DNA of 64,000 bases, from NCBI GenBank assembly GCA_021155045.1, contig JAJNQB010000014.1, positions 224,029-288,028 of the forward strand. The letters run 5' to 3'. How positions within the stretch are numbered: position 1 is the stretch's first letter; each line of letters starts with the position of its first letter. Positions 16,982 to 23,553 of this stretch are shown one piece after another. A program made the translations under genes and the position numbers. This DNA is from Arcticibacter sp. (lineage in GTDB: Bacteria; Bacteroidota; Bacteroidia; 2-12-FULL-35-15). The notes below the pieces were generated by a model. That model ran no database searches and was not told the DNA's origin. It saw only the letters and a program-made list of their open reading frames with translations.

Positions 16982-17080
16982 ATAAATCCTTTAACGATTA
17001 ATTGTAATAGAAAAAAACAGAGCATAATATATCCTTCGTCTTTAAAATAACAGCATTAATAGATTATTTTTTGTGTTTTA

Positions 17081-17111
17081 TTGTTTTAATGGTTGTTTTT
17101 TACTACTTTTG
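17081..17111 (+). promoter_or_regulatory. putative promoter of the CHVPPGNP-motif gene (TTG, 20-bp spacer, TACTTTTG)
   Basis: TTG at 17081-17083 and TACTTTTG at 17104-17111 fit the Bacteroidota -33/-7 pattern. The ATG follows 33 bases after the -7 box. Confidence 0.6.
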
Positions 17112-17144
17112 CACAAAATTTAACAAAAACTTATAAAAACAAAC

Positions 17145-17453
17145 ATGAAAAACTTATCAAAAAAATTATTTTTATTTTCTTTAATCGTTTCTGTATCAGC
17201 TATTTCTTTTGGATTTGTACAATATAACAGTACTCCGACTCCAAATAAAGTTACTATTTGTCATGTTCCTCCAGGAAACCCAGGAAACTGCCATGAAATA
17301 ACTATTTCTACAAATGCTCTGCAAGCTCATTTGAATCATGGAGATAGAATCGTTTGCAATTCAGAAGCTTCATTACAAGTAGCTCATAAATTATTGGGTG
17401 ATTATAACATCAATGAAGGAGAAAGTGTTAATTTTATTGTAATAAACTTTTAG
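17145..17453 (+). CDS. small secreted protein with a CHVPPGNP motif
   Basis: The protein has 102 residues. Residues 1-24 are a signal peptide. The core (about 35-68) reads KVTICHVPPGNPGNCHEITI and continues with STNALQAHLNHGD. This motif recurs in extracellular proteins of many bacteria, usually as a module in larger proteins, and has no known function to me. The Cys and His residues (C39, H40, C49, H50, H62, H65, C71) could bind metal or form disulfides; this is inference. The gene has its own promoter and a strong terminator, so it is a single unit. Confidence 0.75.
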   Translation: MKNLSKKLFLFSLIVSVSAISFGFVQYNSTPTPNKVTICHVPPGNPGNCHEITISTNALQAHLNHGDRIVCNSEASLQVAHKLLGDYNINEGESVNFIVINF

Positions 17454-17474
17454 TCAAACTTCTTTTTATTTTTT

Positions 17475-17504
17475 AAAAACCGATGAAATTTCATCGGTTT
17501 TTTT
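17475..17504 (+). terminator. rho-independent terminator of the CHVPPGNP-motif gene
   Basis: AAAAACCGATGAAA and TTTCATCGGTTTTT form a long perfect hairpin followed by T residues, 21 bases after the stop. Confidence 0.85.
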
Positions 17505-17520
17505 GTTTTTGAAACAAATT

Positions 17521-17646
17521 ATACCAATACTAAGCAAGAAACAGCCCAAAAACTATTTCTTGCTTATATGTAAATGCCGATAGAGAAGCTGTTAGAATCT
17601 ATCCGATTTTTTTCGGATTGGACTATTACAGATTCCGTATCGGTAT
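17521..17646 (+). repeat. structured double-hairpin element, copy 1 (126 bp)
   Basis: The element begins ATACC and ends GGTAT. Arm 1 is a perfect 11-bp stem, TAAGCAAGAAA with TTTCTTGCTTA, enclosing the loop CAGCCCAAAAACTA. Next comes AATGCCGATA (17573-17582), which pairs with TATCGGTAT at the end. Inside this second arm are TAGAAT, an apical hairpin ATCCGA/TCGGAT and TTGGACTAT. A second copy at 40809-40925 (other strand) keeps the loops and ends but has different, still pairing stems. It lies in a 444-bp gap after the CHVPPGNP gene terminator. It may be a structured RNA or a mobile element; neither is shown. Confidence 0.7.
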
Positions 17647-17683
17647 TATTTGTTGCCGCAGATTCTGTTATTTAACCGTAATT

Positions 17684-17815
17684 ATTATTTGTCTTTTCTT
17701 TTTCCTTGATGAAAAAGAAACAAAAAATCAAGAAGGCAAAATCGCTTCCCACTGTCTTGTCGGCTTCGTTTGCCTTCAGGGCTTACGCGCTGCTTCGGAA
17801 GAAAAATTAAAATTG
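17684..17815 (+). repeat. probable decayed dispersed repeat
   Basis: The segment (TTTTTCCTTGATGAAAAAGA onward, through AATCAAGAAGGCAAAATCGC) resembles, from memory, intergenic repeats of Bacteroidota genomes that yield short spurious reading frames such as FFLDEKETKNQ. It has a higher GC content at 17744-17800 than its surroundings. A 67-codon frame (17618-17821) crosses both it and the structured element and is not a believable gene. Confidence 0.35.
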
Positions 17816-17848
17816 ATGTAGTAAGAAAACCTATAACTACTTATTCTA

Positions 17849-17880
17849 TTAAAAATCTTGTAGGTGATAACACCTGCAAG
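17849..17880 (-). terminator. hairpin terminator of the tail-anchored protein gene
   Basis: On the minus strand CTTGCAGGTG, loop TTAT and CACCTACAAG form a 10-bp stem with one G-T pair, followed by ATTTTTAA. It lies 18 bases after the stop at 17898. Confidence 0.65.
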
Positions 17881-17897
17881 AGCTGAATAAAATCAAA

Positions 17898-18530
17898 TTA
17901 TTTCTTTAAAAAAACACTTATTACTGAAATAAGTATTGCAATTATAGATAGAATTAAGGGAAGCCATTTATATTTCGATTGAAATTTTGATATTGTCAAA
18001 TCATATTTAATTTTCTCTAAAGAGATTTCCTCTATTTCTTCACGAAATTTTTTTTCTTGTTCTGCTTTTTTCCTTTGCTCATAATAGCCTCCTTTATTTA
18101 AAAACAAGATTCCCTTATATGCTATTTGATAAAATGCTTCTTTTTTACCATGTTGATTTTGATAAACATAACCATCATTTGCCATCATTGATAGAATCAA
18201 AAACGCCTCAATCTTATCAAAAATATACAATTCTGCTCTTGCAACAATTCGATCGGGAGACAATGGAGTCTCTGATATATTATCAGACATATACTTTAGT
18301 ATAAAGTCCATCTTTTTCTCACTATTTAACCCATAATAGAATATTTCTCTCTCTCTAACAAAAGATTCCCAATCTTCTGGATATTCCGAAAACAATTCAA
18401 TCCAATCACGCGAGCAACAAAGCACATCAAGTGCTTTATTAAACGTCAAATTTCCATTATTAACATCTGGTTCAATAAGCTCAGGAATCCTGATTTCATT
18501 ATTATCTTTTAACTTAAATTTTTTATCCAT
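17898..18530 (-). CDS. uncharacterised protein with a C-terminal transmembrane anchor
   Basis: I do not recognise this protein. From the ATG at 18530 it has 210 residues. It is rich in charged residues, has a probable coiled coil at about 155-185 (RKKAEQEKKFREEIEEISLE) and one hydrophobic helix near the end (WLPLILSIIAILISVISVF), so it may be tail-anchored with the bulk in the cytosol. An upstream in-frame TTG (18545) lies inside the nrdA terminator and is rejected. Isolated cysteines (DVLCCSRDW) have no family context. It follows nrdA on the same strand but behind a terminator, so it is probably expressed separately. Its flanks carry repeats, so it may be an accessory insertion. Confidence 0.6.
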   Translation of the reverse strand: MDKKFKLKDNNEIRIPELIEPDVNNGNLTFNKALDVLCCSRDWIELFSEYPEDWESFVREREIFYYGLNSEKKMDFILKYMSDNISETPLSPDRIVARAELYIFDKIEAFLILSMMANDGYVYQNQHGKKEAFYQIAYKGILFLNKGGYYEQRKKAEQEKKFREEIEEISLEKIKYDLTISKFQSKYKWLPLILSIIAILISVISVFLKK

Positions 18531-18543
18531 CTTCTTTTCACAC

Positions 18544-18572
18544 AAAACCCCAACTTATTAGGTTGGGGTTTT
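18544..18572 (-). terminator. terminator after nrdA
   Basis: AAAACCCCAAC and GTTGGGGTTTT form an 11-bp stem around a 7-base loop, about 32 bases after the nrdA stop. The U-rich ends are symmetric, so it could act in both directions. Confidence 0.8.
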
Positions 18573-18603
18573 GAATTTTAACTTATTTTCTTTTGACTTA
18601 TTT

Positions 18604-21051
18604 TTAACTACCACACGCTTCGCAAGAATCAGGATTATCAAGCGAACAAGATAATTGTGATGCTACTTCAGCAGCTTTTTGTTCTGTTTCTTTTTCAAGT
18701 AATGCTTGGCGTTCAGCAGATATTTGTTGTTGGCGTTCCATAATCAAAACATCTTCGTTGCCTAACACTTCTGGTGCTTCTGTTTTTTCTTCTGCTTCTA
18801 CCGTAAATTTAATTGCATCGGCAGCAGCTTTTGTACGTAAGTAATACATACCCGTTTTTAATCCTGCTTTCCAACCATAAAAATGCATACTTGATAATTT
18901 TGCAAAGTTTGCATCTTGTACAAACAAGTTCAATGATTGTGATTGACAAATGTATGCTCCACGGTCGGCAGCCATGTTAATGATTACTTTCTGTGAAATT
19001 TCCCAAACTGTTTTATACAATGCTTTGATGTTATCTGGTATCTCTGCGATGTTTTGTACGGAACCATTTGCTGCAATAATTTTGTTTTTTAATTTATCGT
19101 TCCAAATACCCAATTTTACTAGGTCTTTCAGCAAGTGTTTGTTTACAATAATAAACTCTCCCGACAATACACGTCTCGAATAAATGTTTGACGTATAAGG
19201 TTCAAAACATTCGTTGTTACCTAAAATTTGTGATGTACTAGCTGTTGGCATTGGTGCTAACAATAATGAGTTACGCACACCATATTGTTTTACTTCTTCT
19301 TTTAATACATCCCACTCCCAACGGTTGCTTGGTTTTACTCCCCACATATCAAATTGGAAAATTCCTTTTGATACTGGCGAACCAGCGTATGTTTCGTAAG
19401 GACCATCAACTTTTGCTAAATCTTTAGAAGCTGTCATTGCAGCATAATAAATAGTTTCGTGGATGTCTTTATTTAATTGAACCGCTTCAGGTGAATCAAA
19501 AGGGAAACGCATTAAAATAAATGCATCTGCCAAACCTTGAACACCAATACCAATTGGGCGGTGACGTAAGTTTGAGTTACGAGCTTCTGCCACAGGGTAA
19601 TAATTGCGGTCGATAATTTTATTTAAGTTTTTAGTAATTACATAGGTAATTTCAAATAAACGTTGGTGATTAAATTGTCCATCTTCAACAAAACGGTTCA
19701 ATGCTATAGAAGCTAAATTACAAACTGCAATTTCGTCTTTAGAAGTGTATTCCATAATCTCGCAACATAAGTTCGAAGATTTGATGGTACCCAAATTTTG
19801 TTGATTTGATTTGCTGTTTGCTGCATCTTTATACAACATGTATGGATTACCTGTTTCAATTTGCGATTGAATGATGGCAGCCCATAAATCACGTGCTTGA
19901 ATTGTTTTACGAGCTTTACCTTCTTTTTCGTATTTCGTATAAAGTTTTTCGAATTCTTCACCAAAGCAATCAGATAATCCTGGTGCTTCGTTCGGGCAGA
20001 ATAAACTCCATTCGGCATTTGCTTCAACACGTTTCATAAATAAATCAGGAGTCCACATTGCTGTAAACAAATCACGAGCACGCATTTCTTCTTTACCATT
20101 GTTTTTACGTAAATCCAAGAAATCGTGGATATCAGCATGCCAAGGCTCTAAGTAAATTGCAAATGAACCTTTGCGTTTTCCACCACCTTGATCAACATAA
20201 CGTGCTGTATCATTGAATACACGCAACATTGGAATAATTCCGTTGGATGTACCATTTGTTCCACGAATGTAAGAACCTGTAGCGCGGATGTTATGAATGC
20301 TTAATCCGATACCGCCAGCACTTTGTGAAATTTTAGCACAAGATTTTAATGTATCGTAAATTCCTTCAATGCTGTCGTCTTTTGTAGTTAATAAAAAGCA
20401 AGACGACATCTGCGGTTTTGGTGTTCCTGCATTAAACAATGTTGGTGTGGCATGTGTAAACCAACGCTCACTCATTAAGTTATAGGTTTCAATTGCTGAG
20501 GCAATATCTTCTTTGTGAATGCCAACAGCTACACGCATAACCATGTGTTGTGGGCGCTCTGCAACTTTACCATTTATTTTTAAAAGGTAAGAACGTTCTA
20601 ATGTTTTAAATCCAAAATAGTCATAACCAAAATCACGGTCATAGATAATTGTTGAATCTAATTCTTGTGCATTTTTTTGAATAATGTCATATACATCATC
20701 AGCAATCAAAGGCGCTTTTTTGCCTGTTTTTGGGTCAATATAGTTGTAAAGCGCTTCCATTGTTTTTGAAAACGACTTGTTTGTGTTTTTGTGTAAGTTA
20801 GAAACAGCTATACGGCTTGCTAAAAGTGCATAGTCGGGGTGTTTGGTAGTAAGCGAAGCAGCAGTTTCAGCAGCAAGGTTATCCAATTCGCTAGTAGTTA
20901 CACCTTCGTAAATACCTTCAATCACTTTCATAGCTACGTTAATAGAATTAACATGAATAGGGTCTAAGCCGTAGCAAAGCTTTTGGACACGAGCTGTTAC
21001 TTTGTCGAATTTTACTGATTCGCGGTTACCGTCTCTTTTGATTACGTACAT
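18604..21051 (-). CDS. nrdA: ribonucleoside-diphosphate reductase class I, alpha subunit
   Basis: The protein has 815 residues. An ATP-cone (about 1-95) starts MYVIKRDGNRESVKFDK. The catalytic barrel has the first active-site cysteine in QMSSCFLLTT, the NLCCEI motif with the thiyl cysteine and glutamate, and the AVCNLASIALNRF cysteine; the C-terminus carries the redox pair SCEACGS that is reduced by thioredoxin. It makes deoxyribonucleotides from ribonucleoside diphosphates with NrdB. nrdB is upstream on the same strand, separated by a four-helix-bundle gene. The extra C-terminal stretch (about 770-800) is Gln/Glu-rich. Confidence 0.96.
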   Translation of the reverse strand: MYVIKRDGNRESVKFDKVTARVQKLCYGLDPIHVNSINVAMKVIEGIYEGVTTSELDNLAAETAASLTTKHPDYALLASRIAVSNLHKNTNKSFSKTMEALYNYIDPKTGKKAPLIADDVYDIIQKNAQELDSTIIYDRDFGYDYFGFKTLERSYLLKINGKVAERPQHMVMRVAVGIHKEDIASAIETYNLMSERWFTHATPTLFNAGTPKPQMSSCFLLTTKDDSIEGIYDTLKSCAKISQSAGGIGLSIHNIRATGSYIRGTNGTSNGIIPMLRVFNDTARYVDQGGGKRKGSFAIYLEPWHADIHDFLDLRKNNGKEEMRARDLFTAMWTPDLFMKRVEANAEWSLFCPNEAPGLSDCFGEEFEKLYTKYEKEGKARKTIQARDLWAAIIQSQIETGNPYMLYKDAANSKSNQQNLGTIKSSNLCCEIMEYTSKDEIAVCNLASIALNRFVEDGQFNHQRLFEITYVITKNLNKIIDRNYYPVAEARNSNLRHRPIGIGVQGLADAFILMRFPFDSPEAVQLNKDIHETIYYAAMTASKDLAKVDGPYETYAGSPVSKGIFQFDMWGVKPSNRWEWDVLKEEVKQYGVRNSLLLAPMPTASTSQILGNNECFEPYTSNIYSRRVLSGEFIIVNKHLLKDLVKLGIWNDKLKNKIIAANGSVQNIAEIPDNIKALYKTVWEISQKVIINMAADRGAYICQSQSLNLFVQDANFAKLSSMHFYGWKAGLKTGMYYLRTKAAADAIKFTVEAEEKTEAPEVLGNEDVLIMERQQQISAERQALLEKETEQKAAEVASQLSCSLDNPDSCEACGS

Positions 21052-21059
21052 AAATAAAG

Positions 21060-21123
21060 TATTAAGTAGTTTGTATTAAGTATTATTGTTTGTTGTTTAG
21101 TTATTGTTTTTTATTGTTTGTTG
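21060..21123. repeat. short direct repeats at the 3' side of the four-helix-bundle gene
   Basis: TATTAAGTA occurs at 21060-21068 and 21074-21082, and TTATTGTTTGTTG at 21083-21095 and 21111-21123. They flank and run over the end of the four-helix-bundle gene (stop at 21097-21099), in the gap before nrdA. Confidence 0.6.
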
Positions 21124-21456
21124 AAGCTTAAATGTCATGTTTTGCACTTCATTTATTTTTTTAACGATTGTATCAAGCGCTTCATTTTTGATATAACCAA
21201 GTCTATTTGCTATTATTAATTGTGTTTCCAATTCAGAGGAAGATCCATTTGAAATTCCTAAAAAATGAACAAACTCTCCACTTGAATTTCTTCCTGCACC
21301 TTCAGCAATGTTTGATGATACCGAAACCGCACATCTTTTTACTTGTGATACAAGACTATACAATTCTTCTTTCGGAAACTCTTCTGCAATTTTGTAAACA
21401 TCCACAGCTAATTCCACCGATTTTTTCCAAACTGTAAGTTCTTTGTACTTATGCAT
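21097..21456 (-). CDS. four-helix-bundle protein (23S rRNA intervening-sequence protein family)
   Basis: The protein has 119 residues, the family size. The start MHKYKELTVWKKSVELAVDV, the SLVSQVKRCAVSVSSNIAEG core and the RNSSGEFVHFLGISNGSSSELETQL stretch are typical. The family occurs in 23S rRNA intervening sequences, as the accessory protein (Avd) of diversity-generating retroelements, and, as here, alone. No reverse transcriptase or rRNA is in the window. It sits between nrdB and nrdA in the same direction, flanked on both sides by short direct repeats, which suggests insertion into the operon. The cellular role is unknown. Confidence 0.9.
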   Translation of the reverse strand: MHKYKELTVWKKSVELAVDVYKIAEEFPKEELYSLVSQVKRCAVSVSSNIAEGAGRNSSGEFVHFLGISNGSSSELETQLIIANRLGYIKNEALDTIVKKINEVQNMTFKLQQTIKNNN

Positions 21457-21490
21457 CTCTTAATTCTTTGTACTTAACTCTTTATACTTT
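21439..21490. repeat. tandem repeats at the 5' side of the four-helix-bundle gene
   Basis: On the plus strand TTCTTTGTACTTA occurs at 21439-21451 and 21464-21476, with a degenerate third copy (CTCTTTATACTTT) at 21478-21490. The first copy lies inside the start of the coding region (codons for HKYKE). Confidence 0.65.
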
Positions 21491-21494
21491 TAAA

Positions 21495-22463
21495 TTAAAA
21501 ATCAGCATCCATACTGAATACATTGTCTTCTTTATTTCCTGAGACACCAGCTTTTTGGTATTCTGCAACACGTTTTTCGAAGAAGTTTGTTTTTCCTTGT
21601 AATGAAATTAATTCCATAAAATCGAATGGATTTGTTGCGTTGTATGTTTTAGCACAACCCAATGCAACTAATAATCTATCAGCAACAAATTCAATGTACT
21701 GACACATCATATCTGCATTCATCCCTATTAATCTTACAGGTAAAGCATCAGAAACAAAATCTTTTTCAATTGCTACAGCATTTGTAATGATTTCAGTTAC
21801 TTTTTCTTTTGGCAGTTGATTTTGTAATTGGCTGTAAAGCAAGCAAGCAAAATCGCAATGTAATCCTTCGTCACGAGAAATTAATTCGTTTGAGAATGTT
21901 AAACCTGGCATTAAGCCACGTTTTTTTAACCAAAATAGGGAACAGAAACTTCCAGAAAAGAAAATTCCTTCAACGGCAGCAAAAGCAATAAGTCTTTCTG
22001 CGAAAGTTCCGTTACCTATCCATTTTAAAGCCCATTCAGCTTTTTTTCCAACACATGGCAAAGTGTCTATGGAATGAAAAAGCATGTCTTTTTCTTTCGG
22101 ATCTTTAATATACGTGTCAATTAATAATGAATAAGTTTCAGAATGGATATTCTCCATCATAATCTGAAATCCGTAAAAACAACGTGCTTCAGGGTACTGA
22201 ACTTCATTCATGAAATTAATTGCCAGGTTCTCATTCACAATTCCATCGCTAGCAGCAAAAAAAGCAAGCACATGTTTTATAAAATGTTTTTCGTCATCGT
22301 TTAATTTGTTTTCCCAATCTGTTAAGTCTGGGCTAAGGTCAATTTCTTCTGCAGTCCAAAAACTAGCTTCTGCTTTTTTATACATTTCCCAAATATCATG
22401 GTGTTTAATAGGGAAAAGCACAAAACGGTCTTTATTTTCTTTTAGTATTGGTTCTTCTGTCAT
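21495..22463 (-). CDS. nrdB: ribonucleoside-diphosphate reductase class I, beta subunit
   Basis: The protein has 322 residues and is the di-iron subunit that makes the tyrosyl radical for NrdA. The iron-binding helices are visible: DDEKHFIKHVLAFFAASDGI, then EARCFYGFQIMMENIHSETY, with the radical tyrosine in SETYSLL, and a later EGIFFSGSF...RDEGLHCDF segment with Glu and His ligands. The C-terminus EDNVFSMDADF is the tail that docks on NrdA. It is first in an operon with the four-helix-bundle gene and nrdA. A long AT-rich leader of about 200 bases is implied by the promoter at 22672-22679. Confidence 0.95.
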   Translation of the reverse strand: MTEEPILKENKDRFVLFPIKHHDIWEMYKKAEASFWTAEEIDLSPDLTDWENKLNDDEKHFIKHVLAFFAASDGIVNENLAINFMNEVQYPEARCFYGFQIMMENIHSETYSLLIDTYIKDPKEKDMLFHSIDTLPCVGKKAEWALKWIGNGTFAERLIAFAAVEGIFFSGSFCSLFWLKKRGLMPGLTFSNELISRDEGLHCDFACLLYSQLQNQLPKEKVTEIITNAVAIEKDFVSDALPVRLIGMNADMMCQYIEFVADRLLVALGCAKTYNATNPFDFMELISLQGKTNFFEKRVAEYQKAGVSGNKEDNVFSMDADF

Positions 22464-22603
22464 TTCGTTTAATTTCTTTGGTTTTTATGTAGTTCTTTGT
22501 TTATCAGCGTTTTGCAAATTATTATTTTTTAAAATAAGAGGGAAAAATTCCCCTGAGGCTCTAAACCCCTTTATTTTGTTGATTTTAATAAAATCTTGCT
22601 TAA

Positions 22604-22611
22604 TAAATTTG
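22604..22611 (+). promoter_or_regulatory. possible plus-strand -7 box (TAAATTTG) facing away from nrdB
   Basis: TAAATTTG matches TAnnTTTG, with a TTG 22 bases before it (22579-22581). A transcript from here would run antisense to the nrdB leader and reach the 41-codon frame at 22704. Confidence 0.35.
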
Positions 22612-22671
22612 CGGTTCACAAATGTTTGGAAAAAAATGGACTGTGTCAAGTATATACAATTAACATTTACC

Positions 22672-22679
22672 CAAAGTTA
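22672..22679 (-). promoter_or_regulatory. putative -7 box (TAACTTTG) of the nrdB operon
   Basis: TAACTTTG on the minus strand matches TAnnTTTG. It implies a leader of about 200 bases before the nrdB ATG at 22463. I see no clear NrdR box. Confidence 0.45.
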
Positions 22680-22703
22680 TAAACACGCGAAATTAACAGA
22701 CGA

Positions 22704-22829
22704 ATGTTAAGAATTGACCAACGTATTAAAAAACAAGCCTTTGAGAAAAGGCTAAAAATTTCTGAAAAAATAATGAAAAAAAACTTGCGACAGTCAGAAA
22801 AATTTGTTTTTAGTGTTTTGCGAGATTGA
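22704..22829 (+). CDS. possible small basic protein of 41 residues
   Basis: A clean frame ATG to TGA encodes MLRIDQRIKK...KIMKKNLRQSEKFVF...VLRD, a basic, probably helical peptide. It lies in the 419-bp gap between nrdB and the DUF3109 gene and has a possible promoter at 22604. A hairpin at 22736-22753 inside it can be read as a terminator for the opposite strand instead. I do not recognise the sequence. It may be a chance frame. Confidence 0.25.
   Translation: MLRIDQRIKKQAFEKRLKISEKIMKKNLRQSEKFVFSVLRD
22726..22753 (-). terminator. possible terminator on the minus strand
   Basis: On the minus strand AGCCTTT, loop TCTC and AAAGGCT form a stem followed by TGTTTTTTAA. It lies 130 bases after the DUF3109 gene stop. 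It overlaps the possible 41-residue frame. Confidence 0.4.
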
Positions 22830-22882
22830 ACCGTATGTCTTTTTAAGTATTAATAAAATAAGCCATTACAGGACTTTTTATT

Positions 22883-23449
22883 TTATGGATTTTGCATTTT
22901 ATCAGCAAGTTCCAATTGCTTGTACCAATCTTTTCCAAACTTACGAATAAGAGGTTCTTTTAAAAATTTGTAAACGGGCACATTTAGCTTTGCTCCACAT
23001 TCACACGCAGGTTTACAAATGTCCCATTTGTGGTAGTTTACAGCTTCGTAATCTTTGTATTTATTAATACGCACAGGATATAAATGGCAAGAGATTGGTT
23101 TTTTCCATTTTATTTTTCCATCTAAACAAGCCTGTTCAATTCCACACTTGGCAATATCCTTATCAAAAATAGTATATGCACAATGTTTGCCTTTTACTAG
23201 CGGAGTGGTATAATCACCATCACTATCAATTACAGATACTCCTTGCTTTTCAATAGCCTTAACACCATCTTTTGGTAAATACGGTTTCACTTCATCCCAA
23301 ACATCTTCCAAAATAGCAATCTCATCTTCATCCAAAGGGGCTCCGGATTCGCCTGCTACACAGCATTCTCCTTTGCATGCATTCAAATCGCATACAAATT
23401 TTTTCTCTAATAAATGTTCGGATACGATGGTATTGTCTATTGCTATCAT
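22883..23449 (-). CDS. DUF3109 family cysteine-rich protein
   Basis: The protein has 188 residues and 11 cysteines, with CDLNACKGECC near the start (20-30), then KHCAYTIF, KCGIEQACLDG, ISCHLYPVRI and DICKPACECGAKL. This fits DUF3109, related to the YkgJ-type CxxCxxCC proteins that are predicted to bind zinc or an iron-sulfur cluster. No enzymatic role is established. It is a single gene, with its own -7 box at 23493-23500 and repeats in its leader. Confidence 0.85.
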   Translation of the reverse strand: MIAIDNTIVSEHLLEKKFVCDLNACKGECCVAGESGAPLDEDEIAILEDVWDEVKPYLPKDGVKAIEKQGVSVIDSDGDYTTPLVKGKHCAYTIFDKDIAKCGIEQACLDGKIKWKKPISCHLYPVRINKYKDYEAVNYHKWDICKPACECGAKLNVPVYKFLKEPLIRKFGKDWYKQLELADKMQNP

Positions 23450-23453
23450 GGTG

Positions 23454-23487
23454 TGCTAATATGCTGATTAATGAATGTGCTGATTGT
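23454..23487. repeat. imperfect short tandem repeats upstream of the DUF3109 gene
   Basis: The sequence reads TGCTAATATGCTGATTAATG and continues AATGTGCTGATT: three near-copies of TGCTGATT within 35 bases, between the promoter and the start codon. This is a simple-sequence tract of the kind often found near inserted genes in Bacteroidota. Confidence 0.45.
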
Positions 23488-23492
23488 TGGCC

Positions 23493-23500
23493 CAAAGATA
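23493..23500 (-). promoter_or_regulatory. putative -7 box (TATCTTTG) of the DUF3109 gene
   Basis: TATCTTTG on the minus strand matches TAnnTTTG and lies 43 bases before the ATG at 23449. Confidence 0.5.
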
Positions 23501-23553
23501 CAAATTTAATGTACGGATGAATTGGCACTGTTATCACTAAAAAAATCCCACCA

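Noticed and set aside
17618..17821. A 67-codon plus-strand frame
   Set aside because: It runs across the structured element and a decayed repeat, has an unlikely amino-acid make-up, and has no promoter.
17454..17897. tRNA or other known RNA gene in the largest gap
   Set aside because: No cloverleaf or GTTCRA-type T-loop was found there or in any other gap.
18531..18545. TTG start of the tail-anchored protein
   Set aside because: It lies in the nrdA terminator; the ATG at 18530 is clean.
21097..21456. Possible diversity-generating retroelement (Avd-like gene)
   Set aside because: No reverse transcriptase, template repeat or variable repeat is present in the window, so only the solitary four-helix family is supported.
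22464..22700. Riboswitch or NrdR box in the nrdB leader
   Set aside because: The leader is simply AT-rich; no conserved riboswitch core or NrdR palindrome could be recognised by eye.
22210..22710. A 166-codon plus-strand frame
   Set aside because: It is antisense to nrdB and its leader and has no recognisable protein features.
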